In this document: piece after piece, positions 33,785 through 43,960 of the stretch
Layout: each line of letters opens with the position of its first letter
Numbering within the stretch: position 1 is the first letter of the stretch
Origin: Orychophragmus violaceus
Lineage: Eukaryota > Streptophyta > Magnoliopsida > Brassicales > Brassicaceae
Reading direction: 5' to 3'
Assembly (NCBI GenBank): GCA_030180135.1
Contig: CM058236.1
Coordinates: 49,458,947 to 49,522,946 of the forward strand
Length of the DNA stretch: 64,000 bases
Position numbers and translations under genes: made by a program
The notes under the pieces: model-generated
What the model saw: the letters and a program-made list of their open reading frames with translations, nothing else
What the model was told of the DNA's origin: nothing
Database searches by the model: none

Positions 33785-35242
33785 TTAATTTGGTGGTTTT
33801 GGGTCCACCTTACCACACACAGGAGCTTCTGGATGCTCATCCATTTTTGGGCCACTGCTTTCGCCTGTAACAAATGTCATGAACTTGTTGTCTGAATCTT
33901 CATCCTCAATATCTTCTCTCTTTCTTTTAGCACCAATCTCACTGAACCCTGGTGGTGTTGACTGAGTCACGGGCCTGTTCTGGTTTCTGAAATCATCAGG
34001 TTGGGGTCCTAGCTCAGATTCCACACGCTCTGCAATCAGATATAAGCTTGGTATATCACCTGTTGCATTTTCCATTAAATGTAGAGGATTATACATAATA
34101 CTGGTCTCCATCTCCCTTTGGTACATGTCGTATCTCTCCTCTCCATCCAGGAAATTTGTTGCATTAGCTAGCAAAGGATCATTCTCCTCAGAAGGTGCTT
34201 CTTCATTTTGTACTCCATTCTCAATCTCTTCATTTGGGCCATTTGCAAATCCATTATTCCTGTTGATTTGACCACCCCATTCTCTTCGCAGCCTTTCAGC
34301 CTCCTCATCATCGATCTCCTGGATGCGAACACCTTGGTTTGCTCTGCCATTTGCATTGTCACCATCATCATTGTCACCATCGGAATTGTCATCTCCACCA
34401 TTCTGGATCAGACAGCTTCCTGAATCATGCGTGATAAGACCACAAATTTCGCAAAAACCTCTAAGCCTTTCATAGCGAAACCGGAGAAGGGTATTTGTTC
34501 CTGGGGTGAACTGGAAATTCCTCTGGAATCGAAGGGGATTACGCACATCCCAGTGAAGACGAACACGAGCATACTCTACTCGAGCAATTGATTCCGGGTG
34601 GTAGTCAACATCCATTAGCATCCCCATCTCTCTTCCAATATGAGAGATCACATCTTGGTTCATGAATTGTAGAGGGATACCTCTAATTTGTACCCAGAAC
34701 GGAATGAAATTCAGCATTTCATTATCCATAAATGGAGACCATCTCTGAAGAATTACCATTCGATCAGCAAACGCCCATGGACCTCTGTTAAGAACATTTT
34801 CCATGGCTTCTTCTGTTTGGAAAACGAACTGGAAACGTCCTCCGGTGATGATTCTTCCATAGACTTGCCCGTCATGACCCCAACTTCTGGGTAAATTGGC
34901 AATGATGGATCGAAGGTTCTGTCTTCTAGGAATTGTTGGTCGACCCATTAGAATGAATCGGTTCTCATTCGCTGCGCGCGTCACAACATCAATTGGAAGA
35001 GCAATTGGGGCATCTTCTGCACCAAGAGTAAGGTCTTGAATCGCACGTCTGATGTTATCTCCCATTTTGTATCGATTGATGTAGAATCGGAGTGGATATT
35101 GAGTTTTTGATTGATTTTGAACGAGGATTTGTAGAGATTGGGCTAACCCTAATCGTTGTATAAATACTTCGATTGGCTCCGGAATTGGAGGGTTTGTTGC
35201 ATCACTAAGCATCGAGGGAGGCGTAGTGGGGATAACTTCCAC
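33785..35242 (-). CDS. LINE ORF1: DUF4283 RNA-binding protein with zinc knuckle
   Basis: About 485 aa. The N-terminal half has the DUF4283 pattern typical of plant L1 ORF1 (RSIIANLPRSWG, GRFQFVFQTEEAMENVLNRG, FIPFWVQIRGIPLQF), then a zinc knuckle (CEICGLITHDSGSC), then an acidic tail. The first clear ATG is at about 35209 (MLSDATNPP); the frame is open upstream but lacks an ATG, so the original start may be lost. ORF1 proteins coat the LINE RNA. Confidence 0.85.
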   Translation of the reverse strand: MEVIPTTPPSMLSDATNPPIPEPIEVFIQRLGLAQSLQILVQNQSKTQYPLRFYINRYKMGDNIRRAIQDLTLGAEDAPIALPIDVVTRAANENRFILMGRPTIPRRQNLRSIIANLPRSWGHDGQVYGRIITGGRFQFVFQTEEAMENVLNRGPWAFADRMVILQRWSPFMDNEMLNFIPFWVQIRGIPLQFMNQDVISHIGREMGMLMDVDYHPESIARVEYARVRLHWDVRNPLRFQRNFQFTPGTNTLLRFRYERLRGFCEICGLITHDSGSCLIQNGGDDNSDGDNDDGDNANGRANQGVRIQEIDDEEAERLRREWGGQINRNNGFANGPNEEIENGVQNEEAPSEENDPLLANATNFLDGEERYDMYQREMETSIMYNPLHLMENATGDIPSLYLIAERVESELGPQPDDFRNQNRPVTQSTPPGFSEIGAKRKREDIEDEDSDNKFMTFVTGESSGPKMDEHPEAPVCGKVDPKPPN

Positions 35243-35379
35243 AAAGTGGAGAAGATGGTCTGAATCATCTTCATCGGAGGTGATCGTTGCAGGAACCGCC
35301 GTGAAGATGGAAAAAAGAGAAAAAATAACCGTTTTAAAATCGCATTTTTTATCGCCATTTTTTTCATGTGTATGTATTT

Positions 35380-35889
35380 TGAAACAGCTAGTTTATCTCT
35401 AAGTTTCTGCATTTCGCCCTGCATACAGACACAAAAATCAACAAACCAACACTCATCTTTCCGACATAAACCAGTCCCTTTGTATCGGTTATGTAAGTGA
35501 AGAGTAGTACATGGAGAAGCCTTCTCTCTTCAAGCCATTGCTTTACGGGCATTACTCTATCGTTCTCATCTTTCCACTCATTAGCGACGGCAAGAGCCAC
35601 TCTACTTGCTGACACTTAGACTCTGGCCAGCTCTCTCTCCAAGGTTCTTTTCTCCTCCTGTTAATGTTCCAGAAATATTGTGAGTTTCTTAAAGACACAT
35701 TATGTGAATATAATAAATTAACAGGACACTTGCATTGAGCTGGGAGATTTGGCGACGATAGTCTCTAACTGCATTTGCGGCTGTTCCTCCTGCCAAGATT
35801 GCTTCCTCCAATTCTCCAATGGTTTGGGAGAGCTTCTCAATCTCCAAAACTTTCCGGCGGTTGATTTTCTCAAGAAACATGTTCTCTTC
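35380..35889 (-). pseudogene. MAP70-like exons 6, 7 and start of 8
   Basis: Exon 6 (35889-35734) reads EENMFLEKINRRKV to ILAGGTAANAVRDYRRQ and ends at a rare GC donor (GCAAGT). Exon 7 (35657-35511) reads EEKRTLERELARV, then TAA at 35618-35616, then VSASRVALAVANEWKDENDR. Exon 8 begins at 35418 (GEMQKLRDKLAV) and is interrupted by the LINE. The motifs and exon order match MAP70 proteins closely. Confidence 0.9.
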
Positions 35890-35969
35890 CTGCCATTTTT
35901 TTCTTGCCTTTAGCCACAGTTTTATATATTTCACTGAATGTTGAATTTGTATTATCAGGAGGGTTACCT

Positions 35970-36374
35970 TGTTAGAATTTAAGAGTATAAACCAGAGATT
36001 ACAAGATCTAGACAAAGAATCAAAAGATTAGAAGATTAGAGAGAGTTTGAGAGAATAAGAACAAGAGAGAGAGAGTAGAGAGAGAATTGGAGAAGAGAAT
36101 AATCCTCCTTAGCTTTGAATTTCAAAATCAGAGAGTACAATATAGAGAAAGAGCTGTTAGACTAATCCTAGAACATGTGGCTAATAATTGTCCACATATT
36201 TTAGCTTACAAGGGAAGCTAGCCCAAAATATTTTAAGTAACTAAACTGTTTTCACTGTTCATCCGCGGGTACTATTCACAGATAATTCTCTTCTAGTTAC
36301 TTCTTCTAGTTTGGTTACTCCAAGACCTCTCATGACCAATAGCACATTGATCTTCTATGATCTCCATTCCAATA
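35970..36374 (-). repeat. 3' LTR of the intron 5 Copia
   Basis: On the minus strand it runs from TATTGGAATGG (36374) to TTCTAACA (35970). A G-rich polypurine tract lies just upstream (GAGGGGGAG, 36375-36383). It has 11 bp more than the 5' LTR, in a GAGAGA run. Confidence 0.93.
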
Positions 36375-36574
36375 CTCCCCCTCAAGCTTGAATTCAAGGG
36401 TTGAATCAAGCTTGGAATAGCAATGGAGATCTACCTCATTAAAAACCTTCATGAAGAAAATCACTTGGGATAAAACTTCATGAAGGGAAAAAGAGTGTAG
36501 TCTCCACGGCCTTAGAGGATTCATGAAGGTTAATGAGCCCCAGCTTTGGATAAATGGACTCACATACCTTCAAG

Positions 36575-37430
36575 CTAGGCTGCCTTGGTGAACACATCAG
36601 CTAGTTGTTCTTCACTCCTTGTAAAACATGGTAACACCACTCCTTTCTCAATCATCTGTCTCACCTTGTGACAATCCACTTCTATATGCTTGGTTCTTTC
36701 ATGGAAGACTGAATTTGATGCAATATGGATGGCTGCTTGGTTGTCACAGTGCATGGTGATTGGCTTGGATATTACAATCCCCAAATCCGCAAGAAGACCT
36801 TTGATCCATGCTAACTCGGTTGCTAACTTCCTCATTGCTCTCTACTCAGCTTCAGAACTTGAACATGAAACTATCTTCTGCTTCTTGCTCTTCCAAGTAA
36901 CAAGGTTGCCTCCAATGAATGTACAATATCCTGTAGTAGACCTCCTGTCCACTCTATCTCCTGCCCAATCAGCATCGCAATACCCAACAACTTCTGTGCT
37001 TTAATTGCAACCCATCTAAATGCCTTGACCATGAGCACCACGTAGGTATCTAAGTATCCTTTCAACCATATTCCAGTGATTCATCTTGGGAGCTTTCATA
37101 TGTTGGCTTACTTGGTTTACTGCAAAACACAAATCAGGTCTGGTTATGGTTAAGTAAATGAGCTTACCAACCATCCTTCTATACTGAGTAATGTCCTCAA
37201 ATGGTCTATCCTCAAGCTCCCCCTCTCTTATGACTTTGTAGCCTTCCTCAAGAGGTTTCTTAGCCGGTTTTGATCCTAGCTTTCCTGCTTCAGATAAAAA
37301 ATCAAGTGTGTACTTCCTTTGAGATAGGAAGAGTCCATCATTCGATCGACAAACCTCTATTCCAAGGAAGTACTTTAGAGCACCAAGGTCTTTTATATCA
37401 AAAACAGATTTGAGATAAGCCTTAGTGTCT
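36575..37430 (-). pseudogene. Copia RNase H region, broken
   Basis: After the reverse transcriptase frame stops at 37430, the homologous sequence continues in other frames (SQRKYTLDFLSEAG, KLIYLTITRPDLCFAVNQ) to RNase H (SSSEAE, then TAG near 36849, then RAMRKLATELAWIKG, HCDNQAAIHIASN). It ends at 36575 with LADVFTKAA, typical for a Copia C-terminus. Confidence 0.85.
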
Positions 37431-39047
37431 TATATACCTGACTTGTTGCTTCCTGATATGATAATGTCATCAACATATACTAGAATGACAATGATACCTT
37501 CCTGATTCTGAAGAGTGAATAAGGTGTGATCTCCATCAGACCTCTTGAATCCTCTTTGCATAAGTGTTGAGCTCAGCTTATGGTACCAAGCCCTAGGAGA
37601 TTGTTTCAGTCCATAGATAGCCTTCTTTAGTCTTAGCACCTTCCATGGTTTCACAATGCCTTCAAGACCAGAAGGTGGTGTCATATACACCTCATCTTCA
37701 AGCTCTCCTTGAAGGAATGCATTCTTGACATCCATTTGCCAAAGTTCCCAATCAAGGTTTGTTGCCAAAAATAAGATGATCCTGACTGTATGGAGCTTAG
37801 CTACTGGTGCAAAGGTATCCAAATAGTCCTTTCCATAGGTTTGAGTGAAGCCTCTTGCAACCAGCCTTGCTTTGTATCTCTCAACCTTTCCATTGCTTCT
37901 ATATTTGATAGTGAAAACCCACTTAGAACTCACTGCCTTCTTTCCTTTGGGAAGTTCTGCCTCATACCAAGTCTCATTGTTTTCCATTGCTTTGGTCTCT
38001 TCATTCACAGCTTGCATCCACCTCTTATCTCCCTTGGCTTCTTCATATGTTGTTGGTACTTGTTCTTGATCCAACTGTCCAATGAACACTTGATGTTCCA
38101 AAGGTACATGAGTCAAAGTGCATACAACTTGTGAAGGATGAGCTACTGCATGATTGTTGAAGTAGAACTTCTTGTTTTTACAGATTGATGGATCCTTCTT
38201 TTCTCTAGTGCTTCTTCTGAGTACTTGAATTGGCTGGTTAGTTTCCAGTTCAGTCTCTTCATTGTGCGGATCATGGTCCATCTGAACAGATTCTATCTCA
38301 TGCTCGTCAACACTATCTTGATCATGTGTAATAGAATCAGATTGTTGGTGTTGCGGTTGTTCTGATTCTTGAGTGTCCCCCTCATGATAAGGATGGGGAT
38401 TTTGTGGAGCTTCTGAAGGTAAATTAGGGACTGAAGGAGCTTGACTTGACTTGGCCGGTTCCTGAGGCAGACTAATACCAAGACTTTCCTTGATTATCCT
38501 TAGGTTAGAATCTCGGTCTGATTGGGAAGTAGGGAGATCCTTCAAGCTGTCCCAATTCTTCTCATCATAGAAACTTCTTGTCTCCATAAACTTCACATCT
38601 CTTGAGATCAAAACCTTCCTTGTTTCAGGCACATAGCACTTGTATCCTCTTTGTGTTGTGGAATACCCAATGAACATGGCTTTGGTGCTCTTAGCATCCA
38701 ACTTGTCTCTTTGTTCTCCTGGTATTAACACAAAACAAATGCACCCAAACACACGTAAGTGATCAACTAATGGATTGGTTTTGTTTAATACCTGAAATGG
38801 TGATTGATCCTTAAGAACTCTTGTGGGAGTTCTATTGATCAAGTAGCATGCAATCATGATTGCATCTCCCCAAAACCTCTTAGGATCATTCTTGTAGAAC
38901 ATCATGGACCTTGCCACCTCCATTAAGTATCTGTTCTTCCTTTCAGCCACTCCATTTTGTTGTGGAGTGTAAGGGCAGCTTGTTTGATGAAGAATCCCAT
39001 GTATGGATAGGTGTTGTTTGAAGGCATGACTTGTATACTTTCCACCA
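37430..39047 (-). pseudogene. Copia integrase C-terminal half and reverse transcriptase
   Basis: The frame resumes at the MULE edge (GGKYTSHAF) and contains QQNGVAERKNRYLMEVARSM, the integrase glutamate region, then a linker rich in Ser, Gln and Glu, then reverse transcriptase (KWVFTIKYRSNGKVERYKAR, WELWQMDVKNAFLQGELEDE, ILVYVDDIIISG). It stops at TAA 37430, where the homologous protein continues, so a frameshift or nonsense change ended it. Confidence 0.88.
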
Positions 39048-39056
39048 TTATTTGAT

Positions 39057-40462
39057 GGGAAAATTACTTATCTAGTATGAAAAAGTATAGTTATTATTAG
39101 AGTAGGATTAATCTTTTGGCATTTTTTCTCAAGATTTTATTGCCTAAAGTACCCCTAGCATCATTTGGAAGGAAAACAAAAATTACAGAATTGCCATTAT
39201 TTTTTTTTCCATGTTAGCGAAAAAATCAAATATTTACGAAAATGCCACCTTCCCTGCGAAATTAAATCCGCAGTCACGTGTTGCAGATTTCTTTGGTTGC
39301 GGATTTGTTTGTGTTATTACGTAAATGATGTTACGGATTTAAATGCAAGTGTCACAGATTTGTTTCTTTGTTGCGGATTTAAAAAAATATGCGACAAAGG
39401 AAATGTACTTTTTTAATTACTAAGTTAGTTCGTAGTGTAACAGATTTGTTCCATTTGTTGCAGTTTTTTTGTATACTTGCGGATTTGTTCGTTTTTGTAA
39501 AATTGAGTTCGAAGATTTTTTCGCTAGTGTTGAAGATTTATTGGTTTTTTGCAGTTTTTCAGGATTTTGCGGATTGTTTATGCAGATTTTATTCCTAGTG
39601 TTACAGATTTTTTGTATGTGTTGCAGATTTCGAAAAACTCTGTAACACATGCAAAAGGACTGAAAAAATTACAAAACTAGTATTTTAGTGCTACAGATTT
39701 AGTTGATGTGTCGCAGATTTAAGTTTAGTGTTTGCGGATTTTGTTTTAAAATTGTTGACGAGGCATTTTTGCTCATTGTTTTTTTGCAGATTTGTTATGT
39801 TATTTCCATAAATAGTTTTACAAAGTATTTAATAATTGAAAATATAATTTTTTACTTCAAATAATGGCATTGTAAATTATAAAATATTTTATTGTATGAA
39901 TTTATATAGGGCGAAAAAACTCATTTTAGGTTGTAATATTTTATATAGTTTTTAATATTAAAACTAATAATTTAGTTTTAAGCATAATAAGTTTACAAAA
40001 TAATTTTATAAGTTTTAAATTTATTTGATAAGTTAAATAACAATGTAATATTAAAAAAAAAAAACTTAATATCTTGGAATTTGGAAATATATACATATAT
40101 GATTTTATTTATTTTAAATATGAATTCTGTTTTTCAAATCTTTCCATTTACGAACCAAAAATTATTTTAGGTAAGTTTTAATACTAATTGGATTTTATTT
40201 AAAAACGGAAACTTGTATTTTCTTTCATAACGCAAAGATATTTGTTTGAGACAGTTATGGAAAGAAATTTATGATCGAATTTATGTGTTTTTTTTACAGA
40301 ATTAATTTTTGCTATGGTCGAATTTATGGAAAATTTTGGCAAAAATCGCCATCTTCATCAAACATATGAAGAACGACCTACACAGCAGTAGCCGCCATCT
40401 CTGAACGAGCTCGATTGGTACGTATCAGTGTCTTTTCTGCTCGTCAACAATAAGAATTGATC
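39057..40462. repeat. MULE end with many TTGCGGATTT-like motifs
   Basis: From about 39263 to 39797 a 10-bp motif (TTGCGGATTT, TTGCAGATTT, TTACAGATTT) occurs some 18 times, often about 25-35 bp apart. Isolated copies continue inside the element in inverted form (AAATCCGCAA near 43792, 43812, 44841, 45847 and 46530). After 39800 the sequence is AT-rich until the transposase start. I see no gene in it. Confidence 0.8.
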
Positions 40463-42956
40463 ATGGTTCCGATCGTTATACTTAGTGGTGACTGGAAATT
40501 TGATGAAACAAGATGGAAATTTGTTGTGGATGAAAGAGGAACAAGAACAGTAAGAGTCGATGATAAACTTTCTTTCAGCAGATTCATAGAAACGGTTTAC
40601 AAGGATTATGGAGTTGACAATAAGACTTACATCGCTGAGCTTAGTTATATGGTTCCAAAGGAGGTTTTGGTTGGCTTAGCGAAGAGCAGACCTCCTGCGC
40701 CTGTTGGTGATGATAGACAAATGAAATTTTTCTTAGATCAGTTCAAAGATAAAACATGCAGGTTATGTGTTACATTTAAGAAGAGGATGTCAGCTACTGA
40801 AAATTCTGAGTGTAACACGGAAGAGGCTGAGGACGATGACGACAGCGATGAAGAAGGATTGATTTTTGATTGCTGTGAAGATTCGGATGGTGCTAGTTCG
40901 GGTGACGAGGATTACGATTTGTCTAGGAAATTTCCGAGAGAGTTTGAGGAACCTTCTTTGCCAAAGAAGAAAAAATATGTTGGGAAAGCTGTCCAAGAAG
41001 GTGTTGATGATGAGAATTACAGGAACATAGAGTTACAAGCCTTGGATATTGCTGTTGGGCAAAGGTACGATAGCAAAGATGAATTGGTTAATAGGTTGCA
41101 GCTTCTCTCACTAGCGAGAAAGTTTGACTTTAACCGTGTAGAGTCAAGGCCGGAATTGTTGATTGTTCAATGCTGGGTAGAAGTATGCACATGGAGAGTT
41201 CGTGCCGGGACAGTTGGAGATTCGCCTAGTTTTCACATCAAGGTATACATTAAAGATCATACTTGTTCTGTCACAGAACGAGGTGGGCGTAGTCGCCAAG
41301 CCACGAAAAATATCTTGGGGCAGTTGTACTACGATTCGGTTGGTAGCGTTGGGCCAAAAGTGATACCAGATCATGTTGCTGTGGCTTTGAACTTCAAATT
41401 TGGTATCAAGGTATGTTCTAATGTCCTTATACTAGTTGCAGTTTTTTTTCAATAATTCGTTTGTTACAGATTTGTTTCTAGTTATTACAACTTGTTGCGG
41501 ATTTTTTACGGGAAACATTTTTAATATAAGTTGTATATATGGCAGATTGATTACTGGAAAGCTCATCGGGCTCTTGCATACGCACGTTTGTTGGCTAATG
41601 GTAGCCACGAGAGTGGATATGCGGAACTTCCTTCGTATTTGTACTTGATAAGAAAGGCTAATCCGGGGACTTTTACACGTTTAGCGGTGGACGAGGAAGG
41701 CTGATTCAAGTATTGTTTTATCTCTTTCGGTGCAAGTATCAATGGCTTACAATACATGAGAAAAGTGGTCGTTGTCGATGGGACATATCTGGAAGGGAGA
41801 TATAAAGGGACACTCTTGGTCGCAACATGTCAAGATGGTAACTTCCAAATATTCCCTATAGCATTTGCGGTCGTTGACACGGAGAATGATGAATCATGGG
41901 AATGGTTCTTCATACAACTGAACCATGTATTTCCAGACGAGGCTGGTCTATCCATCATTTCCGACAGACATAGATCGATAGCTACAGCCATTGGAAAAGT
42001 CTATCCACTGGCTACTAGGGGTATATGCACTTATCATATGTACAAAAACATACTAGTGCGATTTAAAGGTGGTGACGCATTCCGGCTGGTAAAGAAGGCA
42101 GCAAACGCGTATAGGATATCTGATTTTAATGTCATATTCAGTGAGATCCAAAACCTCAAACCGGGCCTCCATGCTTATCTCGAGAAAGCTGATGTTAAGG
42201 TGTGGAGTCGTGCTCACTTTCCAGGTCAGAGATACAATATTTTAACTTCCAATATAGCCGAGTCGATCAACAGGGTCTTGTCAGATGCGAGAACTCTGCC
42301 AATTACCAAGCTCTTAGACGCCATTCGGTCCATGTTAACAAGATGGTTCTCCGCTAGGAGGCGGGCTGCAGAACAAATGTGTACTAGGTTGACAGATGCT
42401 GCCGAAAAACTGATTGAGGTTAGTGGTTATAAATTTCAAAAGTTTTCTCCAAAATCTAAGCGTATTGAATATTGTTTGCTTGCAGCCCCATGTTACTGCA
42501 GCTAGACTGTTGGCAGTACAGGAAATAGATGCTGATCAAGTACACGTTACTACCGGAAGGCATTCACATGTTGTCAACGTACGTGAACGACAATGTTCAT
42601 GTAAAAGGTTCGATGTTCATCAATTACCTTGTGTTCATGCTATCGCGGCTGGAGTATCTAAGAAGATTAATGCGCTTGGTCTTTCGTCTCCGTATTATTT
42701 CAAGAGCTACCTTATCAACGCTTACGCTATGTCTATAATGCCAAGAGATGTAGCTCAGCCTGTTCCTGAACTCGTTGCAGCACAACATTGTCTACCTCCT
42801 ATACCTCGTCAGCCTCCTGGAAGACCTAAGAACAGTCGGTACAAGTCTGCTTTGGAGAAGACTTTGTTCAGAAAACGCCCCAGGAAGACACATATTTGCT
42901 TGAAGTGCAACCAAAGTGGGCATAACAGTCGTACTTGTGGGCGTCATCCAAAATAG
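40463..42956 (+). pseudogene. MULE transposase (MURA type), one premature stop
   Basis: Exons 40463-41410, 41546-42418 and 42486-42956 join in frame to 763 codons plus stop, with ATG at 40463 (MVPIVILSGDWKFDETRWKF). Domains: a plant MuDR N-terminal region, an acidic stretch, MuDR DNA-binding part (ELQALDIAVGQRYDSKDELV), catalytic DDE core (VVVVDGTYLEGRYKGTLLVA, SIISDRHRSI, CTYHMYKNI), SWIM zinc finger (CSCKRFDVHQLPCVHA) and a C-terminal CCHC knuckle (CLKCNQSGHNSRTC). TGA at 41702-41704 stops exon 2 before the catalytic core, where a C to T change from CGA (Arg) would explain it. Apart from that it looks intact. Confidence 0.93.
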
Positions 42957-43960
42957 ACATTTCAGAATTTTTTTTTTAAAATTTGGTGTTATCTTTTACT
43001 CTATTAAAAATTTGAGGATTCTTGTGATTAAAACAAATTGTTATTTTATAATTTTTTATTATTTTCAGTTTAGGTGTTAAAATGGAAAAAAAATTCAAAA
43101 CAAGCAATCTTAAAGTTCTTTTAATGCCGTCATTTAAGGTATTTTAATAATTAATCATAATTGCAAAAAACAAAATCCAAATCAAACAATCCGGAAATAG
43201 TACTTATGGTTTAGGGGTTAGGGTTAGTATCCTTAGAAGTATATTCGTTGGAGTTTAGGAAGTTTTTTTTAATCAAATTATGAACTTATGGTTTAGGGTT
43301 AGGGTTAGTATCCTTAGAAGTATATTCGTTGGAGTTTAGGAAGTTTTTTTTAATCTAGGGTTTAGGGTTTAGGGTTAGTACCCTTAGAAGTCTATTCGTT
43401 TAATCTAAAAAGATATTTTTTAATCAAATTATGAACTTAGGGTTTAGGGTTTAGTTAATCTACGGTTTAGGGTTTATGGTTTAGGGGTTAGGGTTAGTAC
43501 CCTTAGAAGTCTATTCGTTTAATCTAAAAAGATATTTTTTAATCAAATTATGAACTTAGGGTTTAGGGTTTAGTTAATCTAGGGTTTAGGGTTATTATTT
43601 ATAAGTTTTTGGGTTTCTGAATTAGGGTATATACCCTATAGTAGTTTATTTGAATATTATTATGAACATTTTTCGATCCAATTTGCAACATAGGGTTTAG
43701 GGTATTGGAAATCAAGGGTTAATTTAGCCAATTATAAGTTTAATAGGTAGAGAAAAATCCAAAAAATGATTAATTCGCTGGGAATAGACAAATCCGCAAC
43801 GATTATATATAAATCCGCAACGAATATATAAATTCGCCAAAACAACACAACGTTAATGTTGACCAGACTGACAGTAATACGCATCAAGTACTAACTAAAA
43901 ACCATTCAAAATGAAACAAGAACAAATCAAACAAGCATAAGATTGATACTAGGATCAAGC
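42957..43960. repeat. Spacer between convergent MULE genes with telomere-like minisatellite
   Basis: At 43205-43592 about five units of 70-120 bp repeat, each holding one or more TTTAGGG or TTAGGG telomere-like steps followed by CCTTAGAAGT, ATTCGTT and a TTTTTTAATC block. The other parts are AT-rich with two AAATCCGCAACGA motifs near 43792 and 43812. There is no gene. Confidence 0.8.

Larger units (their letters stand above)
29629..35379 (-). mobile_element. L1-type LINE, nearly full length
   Basis: This non-LTR element has its 5' end at about 35379 and a short poly(A) tail at about 29629-29635. Its flanks are the duplication TGAAACAGCTAGTTT (29614-29628, 35380-35394), about 15 bp as usual for LINEs. 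It carries ORF1 (DUF4283 and zinc knuckle) and ORF2 (endonuclease, reverse transcriptase, RNase H). It interrupts exon 8 of the MAP70-like gene in the same orientation. A few stops and frameshifts make it inactive. Confidence 0.93.

Noticed and set aside
43205..43592. True telomere or chromosome end
   Set aside because: The telomere-like steps are mixed with fixed non-telomeric sequence and lie inside a MULE with coding genes on both sides.
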